Shown: positions 1-5,739 of the stretch, piece after piece | Layout of the letters: the number at the start of each line of letters is the position of its first letter | Position numbering within the stretch: position 1 is the stretch's first letter | Source of the DNA: an uncultured Bacteroidota bacterium | GTDB lineage: Bacteria > Bacteroidota > Bacteroidia > Chitinophagales > Chitinophagaceae | Assembly (NCBI GenBank): GCA_946479535.1 | Contig: CAMLGP010000084.1 | Span: 1-8,532, forward strand | Length of the DNA: 8,532 nucleotides | Direction of reading: 5' to 3' | The notes under the pieces: model-generated | Told to the model about the DNA's origin: nothing | Databases searched by the model: none | Seen by the model: the letters and a program-made list of their open reading frames with translations, nothing else | Position numbers and translations under genes: made by a program

Positions 1-127
1 GACCAAACCGGAATTTCCAATTCTCATCGAAATCAATCTTTTTACGCTGAATGGTTTGCCCCGAACAGAAAACTGAACCCAATACACATAGCGCCGTAAC
101 CAAAATACATCCGCCTGATATCCGCAT
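1..127 (-). CDS. Secreted GH2-like glycosidase, N-terminal fragment (runs off the window)
   Basis: An ATG at 127-125 opens a frame that stays open to the window edge, giving 42 codons. It begins MRISGGCILVTALCVLG, a short basic start plus hydrophobic core typical of a signal peptide, with probable cleavage near FCSG|Q (residues 20-24). The mature start reads RKKIDFDENWKFRFG. The pattern of an aromatic/acidic run followed by W-K-F-x-x-G is how many Bacteroidota GH2 beta-galactosidases and related enzymes begin their sugar-binding domain. No catalytic residue is in view, so family is inferred from this motif and from position next to GH53, where a GH2 beta-galactosidase would trim galacto-oligosaccharides in the periplasm. 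It lies 114 bp after the preceding gene on the same strand and its leader resembles that gene's leader. Alternatives are another GH2 activity such as a glucuronidase or mannosidase. Confidence 0.68.
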   Translation of the reverse strand, partial: MRISGGCILVTALCVLGSVFCSGQTIQRKKIDFDENWKFRFG

Positions 128-162
128 ATAATTAGTTTAATAAATCAAAAAATAGCACCCCT

Positions 163-179
163 CAAACCTGAAGGGTTTG
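163..179 (-). other. Small hairpin in the leader of the GH2-like gene
   Basis: CAAACC (163-168) and GGTTTG (174-179) form a perfect 6-bp stem with a 5-nt loop. It sits about 35 nt upstream of the GH2-like start. In the minus-strand transcript it is followed after 8 nt by a run of T (complement of 147-152), so it could be a weak terminator for the upstream gene or a leader stem. The offset of the T run argues against a classical intrinsic terminator. Confidence 0.3.
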
Positions 180-194
180 TAACTACAAATTGGT

Positions 195-235
195 GGAAGG
201 AGTTTACAATGTTTACTCAATCGTAAACTCTTTCC
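195..235 (-). repeat. 13-bp inverted repeat just after the stop codon of the GH-A gene, with an alternative inner stem
   Basis: GGAAGGAGTTTAC (195-207) and GTAAACTCTTTCC (223-235) are complementary over 13 positions with a single mismatch (G.T on the plus strand, A.C in the minus transcript), around a 15-nt loop. The loop holds GTTTAC (211-216), which can also pair with GTAAAC (223-228), so two mutually exclusive stems are possible. It starts 6 nt past the TAA of the 860-residue gene. There is no T run directly after it on the minus strand, so it looks more like a 3'-end stabilising or Rho-assisted structure than an intrinsic terminator. Confidence 0.5.
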
Positions 236-241
236 GGCTTA

Positions 242-2824
242 TTATTTTTCCAGCCATATTGATTCTACTTCCAGACTATAAGGTTTATTATATTCTGAAG
301 GTGGAATACCGGGCCCTATTATTATTTCAATTTTCTCTGCATCCTTCAAAAGAAATCCGGCAGAAATTGCTGAAGACCTGAACCATAAAGGATGGAATCC
401 CGGGTAAGGCCTTGGCAATAGCAGTGATGAATCTGGAACAAGGTCAGGAATTGGCACCGCTATATCACTGAAATTCCCCGTCAGTGTAATGGTTGTTGAA
501 AGGGCGATATTGTCAGCATTGATCAAGGTGACTTTTGCCTTCATTGGTTGGGTACCTGCTGCCCTTGCCCGAATGTATAACTTATCAAAAGAAGCTGCTT
601 CTTCACTTCTTCCTCTTAATTTGTCTCCAAAGAAATGCTGGAATCCCATAACAGGATCTCCAGACAGTTCGCTCGTTGACAGCTTTAATATAAGATGGCC
701 GGGAGTTAGTCCGGTTGTATACGATTGCTGAAACCCTCTTCGAAGGGAAGAATAGAACTTTGCACTTCTGTCAACATCAGGATTATATATTTCCAGCCGT
801 CCGTTCTCTGCAGCCACATAGGTTTTCCAGGTCTCATTTGAAACATTATCCCAGGCAAATGGGTTCGTCTTGATATTACCAGGGAAGAGTGTATAATCGG
901 TCCCTTTCTGGATAATGATGCGATAATTAATTACACCGGGTGTAAGAAAATCTCCTGGAATAATAGCTGTATAATCAGCTGCTCCACTTTTTGTCATGGG
1001 TATTATACGTTGACTACCTCCGCCAACGACGGGCCCACCTAACCTCGTTACCTGAAGGGAAACAGTGCCACCATCCTCCAGTCCTACTATTCTTGCAGAA
1101 ATAGTAGCTGGTTTCCCGGCAGAAACTTCTGTGTAAGGATCATGTTGAACATATATTTCGTTGGAGAATGGTTGCGGAGCTACAAATTCATTTAATCCAA
1201 TAACTCCAATATTGCCTTTACCAGCAGAAAGAGATTTTCCATTTCTTGTCAGCAGGTAAGTACCCGGCTTTACTTTAAAACTGTCAGCAGTAGCAGTGCC
1301 ATTAAAACTATTTCCATCATTTACTCCGAGAATGCCAAAACCCTGACCCAGATCAACTAACATAATCTTCATTGGATGGGTACTCCATTGAACACGCGTT
1401 ACTTCTTTTTTGGGAGATGCTCTTTCAAAAGGATCACGAATGGAAACAGCGTCAGGCATTACCTCCAATCTCCACACACCTTCCTCTACCTTATCCAGGA
1501 AATAAGCACCTGAACCGTCATACTGAATGATCGGTGATGAACCAACACCGGCTATATTAACCAGTTTGGCCACATTAGAGGGAGAAGTTGTGGTGGTGTT
1601 GGAATAATAAAACTTATTATCCGTATTCATCTCGCTCAGTGAGTTCTTATAACTCACACGAAAAGCATCAAAAGAACTGTCTGCCGGATATTCTCCAAAT
1701 GATTTTTTCCTTGGCACTTTATGAAATACCTCGGAAGCGATCAGCATGCTGATTGACTTTGATGGCATATAGGCCAGGTTGAGATAATGCGTCTGGTATT
1801 CTGTATTGGCATAAGCCAGCGCCATGGGATCATAAGCAAACTGTGTAGCCCATTGAAATCCCGCACCCCTAAAACTGCGAGCCATGGCAGGATACATATA
1901 AGACTGATAAACATCAGCAGCATCAAATTCATAAACCATCAGCGCCTTGTTGTGATAGGCAGGAATGGTATCGAATGGAATTCTATAAACATCAACATTT
2001 TGTAAAATATTTCCTTTCAGCGCCTGATTAGCCACCAATCCTGATGGATACCATTGAAAACTGAACCCTTCAACCACAGAGTTAGCAACGGCATCTGCGT
2101 AAAAAGGTCCCTGGCTGATATTATAAAATAAAGGCTTGGTCCATCCTGTACTTTTTACTGCCTGGGCAAGCCGGTTAATATAATTGGTTACACCTGGTTT
2201 TGGACCACTATGACTGGGTTCATTATTCAGTTCAACTGCAATTACATCCCGGTCATCTCCATAGGTCAATTTTGTATAGGGATTCACATGATGGAAAAAT
2301 TGTACAAGGTAATTTTCCTGTGCTTTTATGGCACTATCATTCACCGTTGCCCTTCCTTTGCCATATACGCGGGAAAAGCCCGGTGTTCTTTCATCTCTTT
2401 CAGGATAACCATTGCCCCAAAAGGCAATAGGTGTAATAATGGTCTTTATGTTCCGCTTCTTCAATTCAGCAACCAGGAAATCAAAGAGGTGTAAATGATC
2501 ATTATCAAGCAGATTACCTAATGAATCTGATATTTCTGTGTCCCATACATGCACACGGAAAGCATCAAGGCCCAGTCTTGCCAAATGGTAAACATCATTT
2601 TGAATAGCTTTTTCCAGATCAGCACCCAGGGCTTTATGGGCACGATAAGCATAGGCAAATGGTGTAGTATAGTTAACACCGTAAAAAGAAGCCTCCTGTC
2701 TGTTTTTTGTATACCTTAGGACCCCCTGTTTATCTACATAAACCAGGTTGGGCGCCTTTGTGGATTTTTGTGCGTGAAGATTAATAATGCAAAAAGTGAA
2801 AATGATTGGTAACAAAATCCGCAT
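242..2824 (-). CDS. Large secreted clan GH-A glycoside hydrolase (cellulase/beta-galactosidase type fold)
   Basis: This 860-residue protein has a signal peptide (residues 1-18, probable cleavage HA|Q), so it is probably periplasmic; there is no lipobox. Residues ~25-400 read as a TIM-barrel hydrolase of clan GH-A: FYGVNYT (47-53), AFRVHVWD (88-95), AVELNNEPSH (196-205) with E202 as probable acid/base, and MVYEFDA (296-302) with E299 as probable nucleophile. Spacing and motif form match GH5-like families. Residues ~400-860 look like beta-rich accessory domains, ending LEVESIWLEK with no type IX sorting tail. Exact family is not resolved: GH5-related, or a beta-galactosidase family of galactan loci such as GH147, are candidates by context only. 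It lies 137 bp after GH53 on the same strand and probably acts on galactan-derived oligosaccharides. The start is supported by the signal peptide beginning at once. Confidence 0.82.
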   Translation of the reverse strand: MRILLPIIFTFCIINLHAQKSTKAPNLVYVDKQGVLRYTKNRQEASFYGVNYTTPFAYAYRAHKALGADLEKAIQNDVYHLARLGLDAFRVHVWDTEISDSLGNLLDNDHLHLFDFLVAELKKRNIKTIITPIAFWGNGYPERDERTPGFSRVYGKGRATVNDSAIKAQENYLVQFFHHVNPYTKLTYGDDRDVIAVELNNEPSHSGPKPGVTNYINRLAQAVKSTGWTKPLFYNISQGPFYADAVANSVVEGFSFQWYPSGLVANQALKGNILQNVDVYRIPFDTIPAYHNKALMVYEFDAADVYQSYMYPAMARSFRGAGFQWATQFAYDPMALAYANTEYQTHYLNLAYMPSKSISMLIASEVFHKVPRKKSFGEYPADSSFDAFRVSYKNSLSEMNTDNKFYYSNTTTTSPSNVAKLVNIAGVGSSPIIQYDGSGAYFLDKVEEGVWRLEVMPDAVSIRDPFERASPKKEVTRVQWSTHPMKIMLVDLGQGFGILGVNDGNSFNGTATADSFKVKPGTYLLTRNGKSLSAGKGNIGVIGLNEFVAPQPFSNEIYVQHDPYTEVSAGKPATISARIVGLEDGGTVSLQVTRLGGPVVGGGSQRIIPMTKSGAADYTAIIPGDFLTPGVINYRIIIQKGTDYTLFPGNIKTNPFAWDNVSNETWKTYVAAENGRLEIYNPDVDRSAKFYSSLRRGFQQSYTTGLTPGHLILKLSTSELSGDPVMGFQHFFGDKLRGRSEEAASFDKLYIRARAAGTQPMKAKVTLINADNIALSTTITLTGNFSDIAVPIPDLVPDSSLLLPRPYPGFHPLWFRSSAISAGFLLKDAEKIEIIIGPGIPPSEYNKPYSLEVESIWLEK

Positions 2825-2863
2825 GTCTATAGTTAGTTTTATTAATTATAGTTAATCATTAGG

Positions 2864-2939
2864 TCACAGTGAACCACAGTGGTAAAAAGGGCCCAGGGTT
2901 TAACTCTGTGGTTCTCCAACTCTCTGCGGTTCCCTGTGA
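2864..2939. repeat. Degenerate intergenic inverted/tandem repeat of CTCTGTGGTT type
   Basis: The gap between GH53 and the GH-A gene holds TCACAGTGAACCACAG (2864-2879) and CTGCGGTTCCCTGTGA (2924-2939), which pair over 16 positions with two mismatches. Inside, CTCTGTGGTTCTCC (2904-2917) is repeated as CTCTGCGGTTCCCT (2922-2935), 18 nt apart. A GGGCCC palindrome lies at 2889-2894. From memory, degenerate ACCACAGAG / CTCTGTGGTT repeats are scattered between genes in several environmental phyla, and this looks like a member. It does not end in a clean T run at the outer stem, so I do not call it a terminator. Confidence 0.55.
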
Positions 2940-2961
2940 TCATATTTTTACTCCTATTTAT

Positions 2962-4005
2962 TTAATTCTTAAATGCATCGAGGGCCATTGTTGGTCCGCC
3001 CGTATTGTCAAATGCTCCCAATGTATATCCCTGCCAGTTATTATAGGCTTCAGGTTCCCAGTAAAAAACACCCAATCCTCTCCCACCAGGCACTGAATTC
3101 ACTTTGGTGATCAGGTCAGCCAAAAATGATTTGCACGCATTGGCATCTGTCCAGCTCATTCCAACCTCTACTATCATCACATCCTTTCCATATCTTGTAA
3201 CCATATCATTCATATTGCTGAGGCAAAGAGAATTCAGGGATGACCAGTTGGAAGCGTTGGGATAGAGGCTCATTCCGATAATGTCCCAATCTGCTCCGTT
3301 ACTTTTCAATCCATCAAACATCCATCGGAACAGATCATTATCGAATCCATTAGATATATGGACAATGACCTTAATAGAGTTATCAAAAGTTTTAACCGCA
3401 GTATAACCCGCTTTGATCAGCTGGGCAAAATTGTTCATGTTGGTGGATGCTTTACCATCAGGCCACAACATGCCATCATTGGTTTCATTGCCGATCTGTG
3501 CCCAAACAGGTGTAACGCCTGCTGTTTTCAATGCATTAAGCACTGAGGCGGTATGAGAGGAAACAGATTGTAAAAGCGTGCTGAAATTCTGAGATGCCCA
3601 GGCTGCAGGTTTGGTTTGTTTACCGGGATCAGCCCAGGAATCACTATAATGGAAATCCAGTAATATTTTCATGCCAGCTGCTTTGGCTCTTATGGCTTTT
3701 GCTACAAGATCAGCTGTATTGCACCAGTTGTCTGATGGATCTACCCAAACACGAAGGCGAATGGAGTTCATACCAAGGCCTTTCAAAAGTTGAATACAAT
3801 CCTGTTCTGCTCCTGCACTGTTATGAAATTTTCTTCCGGCATTTTCCATTTGCGTGAGCCAGCTGATATCCGCCCCTTTTGCAAAGTCCGGATTGATAAC
3901 CGGATTGCTACTGCCTGGATTGACCGTGACATCGGTAACCGAAGAAGATTTTTTGCAGGCAACAGTCAGTACTAAAAAACCAATAATGAAAAGTTTCTTT
4001 ATCAT
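2962..4005 (-). CDS. GH53 arabinogalactan endo-beta-1,4-galactanase, lipoprotein
   Basis: This 347-residue protein matches a GH53 endo-beta-1,4-galactanase, which cuts the beta-1,4-galactan backbone of type I arabinogalactan and pectin side chains. The start MIKKLFIIGFLVLTVAC is a lipoprotein signal with Cys17 as the lipidated residue, followed by KKSSS and a Ser/Pro/Asn-rich linker to ~40. The catalytic domain fills ~41-347: GADISWL (44-50), SIRLRVWVDP (81-90), LLDFHYSDSWADPGKQ (115-130), AQIGNETNDGMLWPDG (169-184) with E174 as acid/base, MIVEVGMSW (277-285) with E280 as nucleophile, and FYWEPEA (314-320). Length is normal and all key residues are present. It follows SusD after a terminator-like hairpin, so it may be expressed partly separately from susCD. 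A lipidated enzyme next to SusCD suggests work at the cell surface, making fragments for import; surface exposure is inferred. Confidence 0.95.
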   Translation of the reverse strand: MIKKLFIIGFLVLTVACKKSSSVTDVTVNPGSSNPVINPDFAKGADISWLTQMENAGRKFHNSAGAEQDCIQLLKGLGMNSIRLRVWVDPSDNWCNTADLVAKAIRAKAAGMKILLDFHYSDSWADPGKQTKPAAWASQNFSTLLQSVSSHTASVLNALKTAGVTPVWAQIGNETNDGMLWPDGKASTNMNNFAQLIKAGYTAVKTFDNSIKVIVHISNGFDNDLFRWMFDGLKSNGADWDIIGMSLYPNASNWSSLNSLCLSNMNDMVTRYGKDVMIVEVGMSWTDANACKSFLADLITKVNSVPGGRGLGVFYWEPEAYNNWQGYTLGAFDNTGGPTMALDAFKN

Positions 4006-4053
4006 CAGGCTATGCTAATAACTTATTACACATTTTCAATGCGAGCAAGGTAT

Positions 4054-4084
4054 TGAAGGTATTAAAAAGGATATTGAGGGCAAT
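4054..4084 (-). promoter_or_regulatory. Weak Bacteroidota-type promoter candidate for GH53
   Basis: On the minus strand ATTG (4084-4081) is followed after 19 nt by TACCTTCA (4061-4054). The known Bacteroidota pattern is TTTG at -33 and TAnnTTTG at -7 with about 19-21 nt between. The spacing fits, but two of the six fixed -7 bases differ. It would start a transcript just after the susD hairpin with a leader of roughly 40 nt before the GH53 ATG at 4005. Confidence 0.25.
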
Positions 4085-4091
4085 TTTTTCG

Positions 4092-4123
4092 AAAAAAAGA
4101 GCTGCCTGCGTAGAAGGCAGCTC
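4092..4123 (-). terminator. Intrinsic terminator-like hairpin after susD
   Basis: In the minus transcript, GAGCTGCCT (4123-4115) pairs perfectly with AGGCAGCTC (4107-4099) around a 7-nt loop, and is followed at once by seven T (4098-4092). A 9-bp GC-rich stem plus T run is a textbook Rho-independent terminator. It begins 37 nt after the SusD stop codon. Because same-strand PUL genes continue downstream, it probably attenuates read-through or protects the 3' end of susCD mRNA, giving more transporter than enzyme. Confidence 0.85.
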
Positions 4124-4160
4124 CCTGCTTGCTATATTGTACTTAATCGAAATACCTGAA

Positions 4161-5708
4161 TCAATATCCAGTGTTTTGCTGAATGACTCCCCGGCTCTGG
4201 GTGATAACAGCGCGAGGAATAGGATAAAGCACCATGTGCGCTTTCGCATTCACTTTGCCCCTTGCCACTGCATTGGTAATATAAGTACCGTTGCGGATCA
4301 GGTCCTGGCGACGCAAACCTTCACCATAAAACTCACGGCCTCTTTCATCCAGCAACGCCTGTCTGAATGTTGCCTGGGTCATTCCTGAAAAATCAGCAAC
4401 ACCTGCTCTTGCACGTACCTGGTTGGCCAGGTTATAAGCTTCCGCTGTTGGACCACCCTGCTCATTGATACATTCAGCCAGCGATAACAATACATCCGCA
4501 TAACGGAACACTACCACATCCACGGGTTGAGCATCACCAGGTAAAGGAATATTGGTATACTTCAGCGGAATTGCTCCTTTCATACCATTGCCCCTTGTCA
4601 TTACCACATTTGCAGTATTTGTATAATGATCAAGAATGGTTGTATTACGGCGGATATCTGTTGCATCGTATTTATCATAATAGAACCATGGCATATACTG
4701 CGTTAACCATCCACTGGCGCGCGCAGGAATTCCAGGACCAGGTGTGCAGGATGCACAATCCGGAGCAGCTTTGAAATCAAGCGGGAAAACTTCCTGTGAC
4801 CACCAGTTGGCAGAAGCAGCATTGGCAGGAACTGCATAGATCAGTTCAGCATTCGCCTTATTGGAGAATACATTCTTATAGCCATTAGCACCGGTAAGCA
4901 GCGAATAGCCCATTGTCATCAATGACCTTGCAACTGTTTCTGCTTTTGCCCATTGTTTTTCCTGCATGTATAATTTCAGCAGCACCATGCGTGCAAGCCC
5001 CTTTCCAACCCTACCCCAGTTAGCTGCATCTGAATTATACTTGTCCTGCAGATCAGGCAACGCTTCATTGATATCTTTTTCAATTTGTGCAATGTAGTCT
5101 GCCTTAGCAGGACGTGGAGCAGCAGCAGTATCAGTAAGTGATGCAAAATCAGTTTTCGCATTTACCGGTCCGTAAAAATCATACAAAACAAACATTAACC
5201 AGGCGCGGAGAGTTTTTGCCTGGGCGATGTAGCTTTTCTTCACCACATCACTTAATGCGGCAGAATTGGAAATGGCATTGATAACTTCAGTTGCCTTGGC
5301 TACATAACTAATCTTATAATATACTGCATCATTGGTACCCTGCCAGGTATCTGGCCCAAAAGTAAAATTGAACAGATCTGCAGTATTGGCACCACCACCT
5401 TCATTATAGATCTCATCCGTGCTAACCAATGATTTGGATAGATAGCTCTTGATGTCTGCATTAAACAAAGCGGCATACCATGTCTGGCTTGCGCCCGTTC
5501 CCGGATCAGGATTACCCCAATAGGAAGTAAAGGGTATATACAGGGTCATCAAAGCCGCATTGGCATCACCCTCTGACTGATAAAAATTATCAGGCGTAAG
5601 GCTGGAGTATACCTTTGTTTCCAGCTGCTTTTTACAGCCTGAAAACGCAATCAGGCAACCTGTTGCCAGGACCACCAGCAGCCAACTTATTTGTTTGATC
5701 GTTTTCAT
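4161..5708 (-). CDS. SusD/RagB-family glycan-binding outer-membrane lipoprotein
   Basis: This 515-residue SusD homologue is the surface lid that captures oligosaccharides and hands them to the SusC channel. The start MKTIKQISWLLVVLATGC carries a lipoprotein signal; Cys25 in IAFSGCKKQLE is the likelier lipidated residue, with Cys18 an alternative. Residues 30-70 (LTPDNFYQSEGDANAALMTL) match the usual SusD N-terminal region in which the first helix follows. The C-terminal part is characteristic: FRYADVLLSLAECINEQGG, NLANQVRARAGV, then ALLDERGREFYGEGLRRQDLIRNG and the closing LYPIPRAVITQSRGVIQQNTGY. Length is typical for the family. It begins 31 bp after the SusC stop, so the two are surely co-transcribed. 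A galactan ligand is inferred from the adjacent GH53, not from binding residues. Confidence 0.95.
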   Translation of the reverse strand: MKTIKQISWLLVVLATGCLIAFSGCKKQLETKVYSSLTPDNFYQSEGDANAALMTLYIPFTSYWGNPDPGTGASQTWYAALFNADIKSYLSKSLVSTDEIYNEGGGANTADLFNFTFGPDTWQGTNDAVYYKISYVAKATEVINAISNSAALSDVVKKSYIAQAKTLRAWLMFVLYDFYGPVNAKTDFASLTDTAAAPRPAKADYIAQIEKDINEALPDLQDKYNSDAANWGRVGKGLARMVLLKLYMQEKQWAKAETVARSLMTMGYSLLTGANGYKNVFSNKANAELIYAVPANAASANWWSQEVFPLDFKAAPDCASCTPGPGIPARASGWLTQYMPWFYYDKYDATDIRRNTTILDHYTNTANVVMTRGNGMKGAIPLKYTNIPLPGDAQPVDVVVFRYADVLLSLAECINEQGGPTAEAYNLANQVRARAGVADFSGMTQATFRQALLDERGREFYGEGLRRQDLIRNGTYITNAVARGKVNAKAHMVLYPIPRAVITQSRGVIQQNTGY

Positions 5709-5739
5709 GTTTGATGAATTGAATGATTTGAAATTTGTT

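Noticed and set aside
242..560. Type IX secretion sorting domain at the C-terminus of the 860-residue enzyme
   Set aside because: The protein ends LEVESIWLEK without the usual C-terminal sorting motifs.
2869..3096. A 75-codon plus-strand frame starting in the intergenic repeat
   Set aside because: Half of it is the repeat and half is antisense to the GH53 C-terminus; no protein family features.
4010..4249. A 79-codon minus-strand frame with a signal-like start between GH53 and SusD
   Set aside because: Its first part overlaps the SusD 3' end in another frame and it contains the terminator hairpin; no ribosome site or family match visible.
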